In this document: positions 1 to 6,447 of the stretch, one piece after another
Position numbering within the stretch: position 1 is the stretch's first letter
How the letters are laid out: each line of letters begins with the position of its first letter
From: Gammaproteobacteria bacterium
GTDB taxonomy: Bacteria > Pseudomonadota > Gammaproteobacteria > GCA-001735895
Length of the DNA: 10,745 nucleotides
Direction: 5' to 3'
NCBI GenBank assembly: GCA_015494335.1
Contig: WGBK01000342.1
Coordinates: 1 to 10,745, forward strand
The notes under the pieces: generated by a model
What the model was told of the DNA's origin: nothing
Database searches by the model: none
The model's input: the letters and a program-made list of their open reading frames with translations, nothing else
Position numbers and translations under genes: made by a program

Positions 1-1121
1 GAGCGGATGTTCTTGGGCGGCTCACTGATGATTCGATCCCCGGGATTGATGCCCGAGAGCACGGTGACGCGGGTTTCGTCGAAATCGATACCCAGACGCA
101 CCAGGCGCATGCGTGCCTTGTTATCCTTGTCGAGCACGTAAACGCTCGGCAGGCTGCCGCGACGAATGACTGCATCCTTGGGAATCACCGGCATCGGCTT
201 GCGGGTCGAGGTGACATCCTTGATCGTCACCTCGGCATAGAGGCCCGGTCCGCCAGGGGTGCCTTCGGGCAGGTCGAACTTGACCGTGACCGTATGCTTC
301 TTGGAATCGGCCACCGGGTAGATCTGCGCCACCCGCGCCTTGGTGCGGACATTGCCGATATCCAGTTTGACGTCCACATACTGTCCCTTGGCGAGCCCGA
401 TGATGAGCCGTGCCGGCACCTCGGCCTGGATACGCAGGTACTGGGTCAGCGCAAAACGCACCAGTGGCGTGCCCGGTTGCACGGTATCGCCGACCTCGAC
501 CATCTTGCGTACCAGTTGGCCGTCGAAAGGCGCGATGGCGCGCGCATCGCGCAGTTTGGCGTCGATCTCCTCGAGCATGGAACGCGCGCGCAAGACCGCG
601 GCCTCGGCCTGCTTGACCTGGGAAACGGAGGAATAGAGCTCGGCATGGCGTTCCACGGTGGGGTTGCCGTAGCCCATCCAGTCACCGACATTGCGCGTGA
701 ACAGGTTGTCGAACAGGGAGGGCATGCCCATGCCCGGCATGGTACCGGGGCTCTTGGTGCGCGGTGCAATCAGCTCGCGGTTGTACTGTACCTGGGCATT
801 GCTGAGATTGGCCTCGGCATTGGCCAGCTGGGCCAGGGCCGCGCGGCGCTTGGCTACCAGGTCGTCATCGTTGATGGCGACCAGCAGGCTGTCCTTCTTG
901 AAGAAATCGCCCTCGGAGCCCGCGATGTATTGCACTCGACCTGGGATCTGCGCGCTCAGCGTGACTTCCTTGAAGGGGATGATGGTGCCGCCGATCTTGA
1001 TCTTGTTAGCCACCTCGGCGGCTTCCACCGTCATCAGTTGCCAGGCGCCCGCCGTGGCGGAGAACAGCGACAGCGAACAGGCCAGGACGAGTGGAGAGAT
1101 TCGGGAAAGGTTTCTAATCAT
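1..1121 (-). CDS. RND efflux periplasmic adaptor (HlyD/AcrA family), 5' part, cut by window edge
   Basis: Seen: 373 codons are present from ATG 1121-1119; the 3' end lies beyond base 1. An in-frame TGA (1130-1128) sits three codons upstream, so the start cannot be further out. Residues 1-26 form a Sec signal peptide with a hydrophobic core (about 11-22) and a likely cut after AGA26. Then come a first lipoyl half (about 41-85), an alpha-hairpin (about 86-118 and 154-192), the second lipoyl half with APFDGQLVRKMVEVGDTV (198-215), a beta-barrel (about 225-300) and a membrane-proximal domain. The family links an inner-membrane RND pump to a TolC-like channel in the periplasm. The hairpin carries an unusual Met/Gly/Pro-rich insert (about 119-153). 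The substrate cannot be told and the pump gene would be expected downstream, outside the window. No clear Shine-Dalgarno sequence precedes the ATG. Confidence 0.9.
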   Translation of the reverse strand, partial: MIRNLSRISPLVLACSLSLFSATAGAWQLMTVEAAEVANKIKIGGTIIPFKEVTLSAQIPGRVQYIAGSEGDFFKKDSLLVAINDDDLVAKRRAALAQLANAEANLSNAQVQYNRELIAPRTKSPGTMPGMGMPSLFDNLFTRNVGDWMGYGNPTVERHAELYSSVSQVKQAEAAVLRARSMLEEIDAKLRDARAIAPFDGQLVRKMVEVGDTVQPGTPLVRFALTQYLRIQAEVPARLIIGLAKGQYVDVKLDIGNVRTKARVAQIYPVADSKKHTVTVKFDLPEGTPGGPGLYAEVTIKDVTSTRKPMPVIPKDAVIRRGSLPSVYVLDKDNKARMRLVRLGIDFDETRVTVLSGINPGDRIISEPPKNIR

Positions 1122-1277
1122 TGTTTTTCAACCAATTGTCGTGGTACCCGACAGTCGCCCAACATTTTTTGCGACTGCAAGCCGGCCAGCACCAGCCTCA
1201 GGGATCTCTGGCATCAAGCGCTGGAGTCTATCAAGATTACAAAAACGACGCATTGACTTCGATTTATTTTTATAGCG

Positions 1278-1293
1278 CGGCCGTCTTCGGCCG
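1278..1293 (-). other. GC hairpin in the 5' leader of the efflux adaptor
   Basis: CGGCCG (1278-1283) and CGGCCG (1288-1293) flank a four-base loop and form a perfect 6-bp stem. On the minus strand it is followed by an A-rich, not T-rich, stretch, so it is a poor intrinsic terminator for ispD. It lies within the leader of the transcript expected from the promoter at 1311-1339. The rest of 1122-1277 shows no gene or convincing signal. Confidence 0.35.
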
Positions 1294-1310
1294 TCGATGA
1301 AGTCGAATGC

Positions 1311-1339
1311 AGTATATTAGCTTATTAGCATATATTCAA
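1311..1339 (-). promoter_or_regulatory. Candidate sigma70 promoter for the efflux adaptor
   Basis: On the minus strand TTGAAT (1339-1334) is separated by exactly 17 bases from TATACT (1316-1311), matching 4/6 and 5/6 consensus bases. The -35 element overlaps the ispD stop codon (1338-1336). A start near 1304 would give a leader of about 180 nt. The spacer contains a direct repeat, TATTAGC at 1315-1321 and 1323-1329 read on the + strand, 8 bp apart, which could be a regulator site. The region is distinctly AT-rich against its surroundings. This suggests the adaptor gene has its own control rather than relying on read-through from ispD. Confidence 0.6.
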
Positions 1340-2073
1340 TCTGGATTTTTCAATCCCGGATCCTCTTCCAGGCTGCGCAGTATCCATCGTCCCAGAAGCA
1401 GATCCTCGGGATGGGTCAACTTGAGGTTGCGACGGTCGCCGCTCACCAGGCGCGGCGCAAAACCCTGCAGTTCCATCGCCGAGGCATCGTCGGTAACCAC
1501 CCGCCCCTGCTCCAGGGCGCTGTGCAAGGCCTTCTTGAGCAGCGACAGGCGAAAGGCCTGGGGTGTCAGCGCCTGCCACAGCCCTTCCCGCGGCGGTGTG
1601 TCCGAGACGCGAACTTCCGCCTGACTTCCGCTGCTTCTTGCGCGTTTGAGCGTATCGGCCAGAGGCGTCGCCAGCAGGGCACCCTGCTCGTCCTGCTCCG
1701 CTGCAGAAATGAGCAGCGTCAGGTCCTCCCGGGTAACGAAAGGCCGAACCGCGTCATGCACCAGAACAAGGGCTTCGCCACCGAGATCATCCTCGAGGCG
1801 CTGCAGCGCGGACAGCACCGAATGCAGGCGTTCGGCGCCGCCCTCGCAGGTCAGCAGGGGTTTGTCGCAGCGGTAATCCAGCTTCGGCCACCAGGTATCA
1901 CCGGAGGCCAGGGCCACGACCGCGCCTTCGATGCGCGGATGGGCCAGCAGACGGTCGAGACTGCGCGCCAGCAGGCTGCGCCCTTCCAGCTCGAGGTACT
2001 GCTTGGGCCGATCCGCCCCCATGCGCGAACCGACGCCGCTGGCCGGAACCACGGCCCAGACCGGAAGATTCAT
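1336..2073 (-). CDS. ispD: 2-C-methyl-D-erythritol 4-phosphate cytidylyltransferase
   Basis: Cytosolic enzyme of the MEP isoprenoid pathway; it joins CTP and methylerythritol phosphate to give CDP-ME. Seen in the 245-residue product: the N-terminal nucleotide-binding signature PASGVGSRMGADRPKQY (10-26), with the expected catalytic Arg17 and Lys24; VHDAVRPF (105-112); DTLKRA (140-145); LWQALTPQAFR (165-175); TDDASAME (194-201); and the C-terminal NLKLTHPEDL (216-225) with the conserved Lys218. Length is normal for the family. Ser11 stands where many homologues have Ala (PAAG), a mild substitution. The start ATG overlaps the ftsB stop as ATGA (2073-2070), so translation is probably coupled. The usual partner ispF does not follow; an efflux adaptor gene does. 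Confidence 0.97.
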   Translation of the reverse strand: MNLPVWAVVPASGVGSRMGADRPKQYLELEGRSLLARSLDRLLAHPRIEGAVVALASGDTWWPKLDYRCDKPLLTCEGGAERLHSVLSALQRLEDDLGGEALVLVHDAVRPFVTREDLTLLISAAEQDEQGALLATPLADTLKRARSSGSQAEVRVSDTPPREGLWQALTPQAFRLSLLKKALHSALEQGRVVTDDASAMELQGFAPRLVSGDRRNLKLTHPEDLLLGRWILRSLEEDPGLKNPD

Positions 2074-2366
2074 GGCCGCGACGCCCCGGCTGCAGGCCGG
2101 TCGATGATCTGGTAGAAGGTTTCGCCGCGACGGATCATGCCGAGATCCTGGCGTGCCTGCTCCTCGTAGGCGTCGAAGCCCTGCTGCAGGTCGAGCACGC
2201 GCGCCTCGAGCTTGCGGTTGCGCTCCTCCAGCTCGCGCAATCGCTGTTTCTGCTGCTTCAGCTCCTCGGTCAACTGCACCACCTCGGACAGGCTGCCGTC
2301 ACCGAACCAGAGCCGGTACTGCAGCACCAGGAAGGCCAGCGCCAGCGCGAACAACAGCCATTTCAT
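2070..2366 (-). CDS. ftsB: Cell division protein FtsB
   Basis: Small bitopic divisome protein that forms the FtsQLB complex, which activates septal peptidoglycan synthesis. Seen in 98 residues: a very short cytoplasmic end, one transmembrane helix (about 3-17), then a long periplasmic coiled coil (about 28-65) rich in Leu, Glu, Gln and Arg. It ends in the FtsB signature around LEARVLDLQQGFDAYEEQAR (53-72) and LGMIRRGETFYQII (75-88). Length and architecture match the family. It lies 27 bp after eno, with a small GC hairpin (2378-2391) in that gap and no good Shine-Dalgarno sequence. Its stop overlaps the ispD start. The eno-ftsB-ispD order is classic for gammaproteobacteria, which supports the call. 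Confidence 0.95.
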   Translation of the reverse strand: MKWLLFALALAFLVLQYRLWFGDGSLSEVVQLTEELKQQKQRLRELEERNRKLEARVLDLQQGFDAYEEQARQDLGMIRRGETFYQIIDRPAAGASRP

Positions 2367-2393
2367 CGGGCGTTCTTCGCGCCGTGGCGCGGA

Positions 2394-3674
2394 TCAGAGC
2401 TTGCGAAAGGCAGACTTGCCGGGGAAGCGGGCGCGATCGCCCAGGGCTTCCTCGATGCGCAGCAGCTGGTTGTACTTGGCCACGCGGTCGGAACGCGACA
2501 GCGAACCGGTCTTGATCTGGCCGCAGTTGGTGGCCACGGCAAGGTCGGCGATGGTGACATCCTCGGTTTCCCCCGAACGATGCGAGACCACTGCAGTATA
2601 GCCTGCGTCGTGGGCCATCGAAATGGCATCCAGGGTTTCGCTGAGAGTGCCGATCTGGTTGAACTTGATGAGGATGGAATTGGCAATCTTCTCGTCGATG
2701 CCGCGCTGGAAGATTTCCGTGTTGGTGACGAACAGGTCATCACCGACGAGTTGGATGCGGTCTCCAAGTTCGCGTGTCTGGATGGCCCAGCCTTCCCAGT
2801 CGTTCTCGGCCATGCCGTCCTCGATACTGATGATCGGATACTGGTCGACCCACTGCTTCAGGTAGTCGGTGAAACCGGCGGCATCGAAGCTGCGATTCTC
2901 GGAGGCGAGCACATAACGGCCGTCCCGGTAGAACTCGGAGCTGGCCGCGTCGAGGCCGAGGCAGATATCGTCGCCGGCGCGGAAACCGGCCTTCTCGATC
3001 GCCTCGAGGATGACCTCGATGGCTTCCTCGTTGGCCGACAGGTCCGGCGCAAAACCGCCCTCGTCGCCGACGGCCGTATTCATGCCGCGTTTCGACAGCA
3101 CGGCCTTGAGTGCGTGAAACACCTCGTCGCCGTAGCGCAGGGCCTCGGAGAAACTCGGCGCACCGACCGGCAGGATCATGAATTCCTGCAGATCGACGCT
3201 GTTGTCGGCATGTTCGCCGCCATTGATGATGTTCATCATCGGCACCGGCAGGGTCACGGCCTCGTCGCCACCGAGGGAGCGGAACAGGGGCTGACTCCGC
3301 GAAACAGCAACCGCATGGGCATTGGCGAGGGATACGGCAAGAATGGCGTTGGCGCCCAGGCGGCTCTTGTTGGCGGTACCGTCGAGTTCGATCATGGCCT
3401 GGTCCAGCGCACGCTGGTCGGCGGCATCCATGCCCTTGACGCGATCCGCGATCTCGCCGTTGACATGGCCAACCGCCTTGCGCACGCCCTTGCCGCCGTA
3501 GCGCGAGGCATCGCCGTCACGCAGCTCGATGGCTTCGCGTTCGCCGGTGGAAGCGCCGGAAGGAACGGCGGCGCGTCCGCAACTGCCGTCGCTCAGCGTT
3601 ACTTCGGCCTCGACCGTGGGGTTGCCGCGGGAGTCGAGGATTTCACGGGCGTGAATGTGGGTGATGCTCGTCAT
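2394..3674 (-). CDS. eno: Enolase (phosphopyruvate hydratase)
   Basis: Interconverts 2-phosphoglycerate and phosphoenolpyruvate in glycolysis and gluconeogenesis; in proteobacteria it can also be a component of the RNA degradosome. Seen in 426 residues: the mobile active-site loop SGASTG (39-44), NGGEHADN (151-158) with His155, QEFM with Glu164, GDEGGF (203-208) with catalytic Glu205, metal ligands Asp242, Glu285 (IEDGMAENDW) and Asp312 (VGDDLFVTN), catalytic Lys337 (ILIKFNQIGTLSETL), and SHRSGETED (364-372) followed by Lys388. All key residues are present and length is standard. Translation starts at ATG 3674-3672, behind a good AGGAG. PEP made here is also a substrate of the neighbouring KdsA. 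Confidence 0.99.
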   Translation of the reverse strand: MTSITHIHAREILDSRGNPTVEAEVTLSDGSCGRAAVPSGASTGEREAIELRDGDASRYGGKGVRKAVGHVNGEIADRVKGMDAADQRALDQAMIELDGTANKSRLGANAILAVSLANAHAVAVSRSQPLFRSLGGDEAVTLPVPMMNIINGGEHADNSVDLQEFMILPVGAPSFSEALRYGDEVFHALKAVLSKRGMNTAVGDEGGFAPDLSANEEAIEVILEAIEKAGFRAGDDICLGLDAASSEFYRDGRYVLASENRSFDAAGFTDYLKQWVDQYPIISIEDGMAENDWEGWAIQTRELGDRIQLVGDDLFVTNTEIFQRGIDEKIANSILIKFNQIGTLSETLDAISMAHDAGYTAVVSHRSGETEDVTIADLAVATNCGQIKTGSLSRSDRVAKYNQLLRIEEALGDRARFPGKSAFRKL

Positions 3675-3680
3675 GTGTTT

Positions 3681-3685
3681 CTCCT
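3681..3685 (-). promoter_or_regulatory. Ribosome binding site of eno
   Basis: AGGAG on the minus strand, six bases before the eno ATG. It is among the clearest Shine-Dalgarno sequences in the window, in keeping with a highly expressed glycolytic gene. It fixes the eno start. Confidence 0.8.
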
Positions 3686-3686
3686 G

Positions 3687-3723
3687 AAAAAAATAAAGAT
3701 ACTCTGGTCGCCCGCCGATCTTT
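3687..3723 (-). other. Weak hairpin plus U-rich tract in the kdsA-eno gap
   Basis: The 61-bp gap between kdsA and eno contains AAAGAT/ATCTTT arms (3718-3723 and 3695-3700) around a 17-base GC-rich loop. On the minus strand these are followed by a run of seven T (3693-3687) just before the eno ribosome binding site. The stem is short and AT-rich, so it is a poor terminator. It may mark partial termination or a U-rich leader. I see no convincing -10/-35 pair for an eno promoter here. Confidence 0.25.
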
Positions 3724-3735
3724 TCTTGACGAGCA

Positions 3736-4578
3736 TTAATCCCGCATCAGCCCTTGCTCATGCAGGGTCTGGCGCTTGACCGTCCGGTCCAGCACCTGGA
3801 GGACTTCGAGCAGGCTTTCCATCTGCCCCAGGGGCCAGGCATTCGGTCCGTCGCTCAGAGCCTCGTCCGGGTTCGGGTGGGTTTCCATGAACAGGCCCGA
3901 AATGCCCGCGGCCACGGCCGAACGGGCCAGTACCGGCACGAACTCCCGCTGTCCGCCGCTGCGTTTGCCCTGCCCGCCCGGCAGCTGCACCGAATGGGTC
4001 GCGTCGAACACCACCGGCGCGCCGGTTTCGCGCATCACGGCCAGTGCGCGCATGTCCGAGACCAGATTGTTGTAGCCGAAGCTGACGCCGCGCTCGCAGG
4101 CCATGATCTGCTCGTTGCCGGTGGCGCGCGCCTTCTCGATCACCAGCCGCATGTCCCAGGGCGCCAGAAACTGCCCCTTCTTGATATTGACCGGCTTGCC
4201 GGCAGCAGCCACCCGCTGGATGAAATTGGTCTGGCGACACAGGAAGGCCGGCGTCTGCAGCACATCGACCACGGAGGCCACCTCGTCGATGGGGGTGTCC
4301 TCGTGCACATCGGTGAGTACCGGCACGCCCAGTTCGTCCCGTACCCGCTCGAGGATGCGCAGGCCTTCTTCGAGACCGGGGCCACGAAAGCTGTCGCCAC
4401 TGGAGCGGTTGGCCTTGTCGAAGGAGGATTTGTAGATAAACGGAATGCCGAGGCGTTCGCAGATGGCCTTGAGTTCGCTCGCGGTCTGCAGGGCCAGGGA
4501 CTCGGATTCGATGACACAGGGTCCGGCGATCAGGAACAGCGGATGCTGCAGCCCGACCTCGAAACCGCAGAGCTTCAT
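3736..4578 (-). CDS. kdsA: 3-deoxy-8-phosphooctulonate synthase (KDO-8-phosphate synthase)
   Basis: Cytosolic TIM-barrel enzyme that condenses PEP and arabinose 5-phosphate to KDO-8-P, precursor of the LPS inner core. Seen in 280 residues: IAGPCVIES (17-25), YKSSFDKANRSS (49-60), FRGPGLEEGL (64-73), TDVHE (89-93), CRQTNFIQ (114-121), DATHSVQLPGG (192-202), SGGQREFV (207-214) and METHPNPDEALSDGP (231-245). Cys21 occupies the position that is Cys in metal-dependent (class II, Aquifex type) enzymes and Asn in the metal-independent E. coli enzyme. His195, Glu232 and Asp243 would complete the metal site. The start overlaps the pyrG stop (ATGA, 4578-4575). A clear AGGAG (4588-4584), inside the last pyrG codons, serves it. 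Confidence 0.98.
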   Translation of the reverse strand: MKLCGFEVGLQHPLFLIAGPCVIESESLALQTASELKAICERLGIPFIYKSSFDKANRSSGDSFRGPGLEEGLRILERVRDELGVPVLTDVHEDTPIDEVASVVDVLQTPAFLCRQTNFIQRVAAAGKPVNIKKGQFLAPWDMRLVIEKARATGNEQIMACERGVSFGYNNLVSDMRALAVMRETGAPVVFDATHSVQLPGGQGKRSGGQREFVPVLARSAVAAGISGLFMETHPNPDEALSDGPNAWPLGQMESLLEVLQVLDRTVKRQTLHEQGLMRD

Positions 4579-6275
4579 GCCTGCTCCTCTTGCGCGGCGT
4601 CGGCCGTCTCGGCGGAAACGGAATCCGCCAGCAGGATCTCGCCCTCGTGTTGCTGCTGGTGCTGCAATGCGGCCTGGACGAAACTCTTGAACAGCGGATG
4701 ACCCTCACGCGGCTGCGAGGTGAATTCGGGATGGAACTGGCAGGCCACGAACCAGGGGTGATCGGAGAGCTCGACCATCTCGACCAGTTCGCCATCCACC
4801 GACACGCCGGAGATGACCAGGCCCGCATTCTGCAGCGGCTCGAGGTAGTTGTTGTTGAACTCGTAGCGGTGGCGGTGACGCTCAGAAATGATCTCGGCGC
4901 CTTCGTAGGCCCGTTGCGAGACGGTGCCGGGCACCAGCTTGCAGGGCTGGGCGCCGAGACGCATGGTGCCGCCGAGATCGGAATTCTCGTCGCGGGTCTC
5001 CACCGTGCCGTCGATGTTCTTCCACTCGGTGATCAGGCCGATCACCGGCTCCGGGGTCTTGGGGTTGAACTCGCTGCTGTGCGCATGGTGAAGGCCGGCC
5101 ACATCGCGGGCGAATTCGATGACCGCCACCTGCATGCCGAGACAGATGCCCAGGTAGGGCACCTTGCGGGTACGCGCGTAGTGCACCGCGCGGATCTTGC
5201 CCTCGACGCCGCGACTGCCGAAGCCGCCCGGCACCAGGATCGCATCCAGGCCTTCGAGCAGGTGTTCGCCCTCGGTCTCGATGCGATCGGCATCGATCTT
5301 GACGATATTGACCCGGGTATGCGTGTGGATGCCGGCATGGGCCAGCGCCTCGTTGAGGGACTTGTAGGCGTCGGTGTGCTCGATGTACTTGCCGACGAAA
5401 CCGATGTTGACCTCGTGTTCCGGGTGCTCGAGGGCATCCACGATGCGGTCCCAGTCCGACAGGTCGGCCTGGGGCGCGTCGAGACCGAATTTCTGGATCA
5501 CGATGTCGTCCAGCCCCTGCTCGTGCAGCTCGCGCGGAATCTTGTAGATGTGATCGACATCCACCGCGGAGATCACCGCCTCAGGGCTGACATTGGTGAA
5601 CAGGGCAATCTTGCGCCGCTCGTCGTCGGGTACCGGCCGGTCGGCGCGGCACAGCAGAATATCAGGCTGAATGCCGATGGAGCGCAGCTCCTTCACCGAG
5701 TGCTGGGTCGGCTTGGTCTTGATCTCTCCGGCGGCCGGGATGTAGGGCACCAGGGTCAGGTGCATGAACAGCACCTTGTCGTGGCCCAGCTCGACGCCGA
5801 GCTGACGAATCGCCTCCATGAAAGGCAGGGATTCGATATCGCCGACGGTGCCGCCGATCTCCACCAGCACGATATCGGCGTCGTTGGTGCTGGTCAGCAC
5901 CGAGTGCTTGATCTGGTCGGTGATGTGGGGAATCACCTGCACGGTAGCGCCCAGGTACTCGCCGCGGCGTTCCTTGGCGATGACCGTCTCGTAGATGCGG
6001 CCGGTGGTGTAGTTGCTGCGCTTGCTCATGCGGATGCCGGCAAAGCGCTCGTAGTGGCCGAGGTCCAGGTCTGTCTCCGCGCCGTCGTCGGTGACATACA
6101 CCTCGCCATGCTGGAACGGACTCATGGTGCCGGGATCCACGTTGATGTAGGGATCCAGCTTGATCATGTTGATGCTGAGACCGCGAGCCTGAAGAATCGC
6201 GCCGAGGGAGGCAGACGCAATGCCCTTGCCCAGTGATGAAACCACACCACCGGTAATGAAGATGAATCGGCTCAT
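4575..6275 (-). CDS. pyrG: CTP synthase (glutamine-hydrolysing)
   Basis: Makes CTP from UTP, ATP and glutamine. Seen in 566 residues: an N-terminal amidoligase domain with P-loop ITGGVVSSLGKGIASASLG (7-25), DPYINVDPGTMSP (41-53) and EIGGTVGDIES (139-149); and a C-terminal class I glutamine amidotransferase domain with PGGFGSRG (349-356), nucleophile Cys378 in YLGICLGMQ, and the His515/Glu517 pair in FHPEFTSQP. The E. coli enzyme has about 545 residues; the extra length here is mainly a Gln/Glu/Ala-rich tail after about residue 537. The start at MSRFIFITGG matches family N-termini, but no Shine-Dalgarno sequence is evident. It heads the cluster, and its product CTP is the substrate of IspD and of CMP-KDO synthesis. 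tilS, a common upstream neighbour, is displaced. Confidence 0.98.
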   Translation of the reverse strand: MSRFIFITGGVVSSLGKGIASASLGAILQARGLSINMIKLDPYINVDPGTMSPFQHGEVYVTDDGAETDLDLGHYERFAGIRMSKRSNYTTGRIYETVIAKERRGEYLGATVQVIPHITDQIKHSVLTSTNDADIVLVEIGGTVGDIESLPFMEAIRQLGVELGHDKVLFMHLTLVPYIPAAGEIKTKPTQHSVKELRSIGIQPDILLCRADRPVPDDERRKIALFTNVSPEAVISAVDVDHIYKIPRELHEQGLDDIVIQKFGLDAPQADLSDWDRIVDALEHPEHEVNIGFVGKYIEHTDAYKSLNEALAHAGIHTHTRVNIVKIDADRIETEGEHLLEGLDAILVPGGFGSRGVEGKIRAVHYARTRKVPYLGICLGMQVAVIEFARDVAGLHHAHSSEFNPKTPEPVIGLITEWKNIDGTVETRDENSDLGGTMRLGAQPCKLVPGTVSQRAYEGAEIISERHRHRYEFNNNYLEPLQNAGLVISGVSVDGELVEMVELSDHPWFVACQFHPEFTSQPREGHPLFKSFVQAALQHQQQHEGEILLADSVSAETADAAQEEQA

Positions 6276-6447
6276 AAAATGACGAAAAAGGTGCTGGAAG
6301 CGAGAGTTCTGGACGGGCGGGAAGCCTAACAGATCACCCTTTTCAACTCAATGCAGATTCCCGTCTCGACCGACTCTTTGCAGGCTCTGTCAGTGCCTCC
6401 CGGCGACATCATGCTATGCTTGTGGCTCCACCTATAGCCGGAATCCA
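6276..6447. other. Intergenic region between divergent pyrG and the diguanylate cyclase gene
   Basis: 172 bp shared by two divergent genes, so it should hold promoters for both. The best minus-strand candidate is listed separately. On the + strand TATGCT (6415-6420) could be a -10 element for the cyclase, but no matching -35 is visible. The cyclase ATG is preceded by GGAA (6440-6443), a plausible ribosome binding site. No gene, repeat or strong hairpin was found. Confidence 0.4.
6323..6351 (-). promoter_or_regulatory. Possible pyrG promoter with extended -10
   Basis: Minus-strand TTGAGT (6351-6346) lies 17 bases from TAGGCT (6328-6323), which carries an upstream TGn typical of extended -10 elements. 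The -10 hexamer itself matches only half of TATAAT, so the call is tentative. It would give a short leader of about 40 nt before pyrG and would drive the whole pyrG-ispD cluster. Confidence 0.35.

Noticed and set aside
294..1256. Long + strand open frame at the left end
   Set aside because: Shadow of the adaptor gene, whose signal peptide, lipoyl halves and hairpin are clear on the minus strand.
1278..1293. Intrinsic terminator of ispD
   Set aside because: The 6-bp hairpin has no T-run after it on the minus strand and lies downstream of the next promoter.
2580..3779. Long + strand open frame antisense to eno
   Set aside because: Shadow of enolase, which has all catalytic residues on the minus strand.
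4590..6236. Long + strand open frame (548 codons) antisense to pyrG
   Set aside because: It is a shadow caused by high GC at third positions; the opposite strand encodes an unmistakable CTP synthase.
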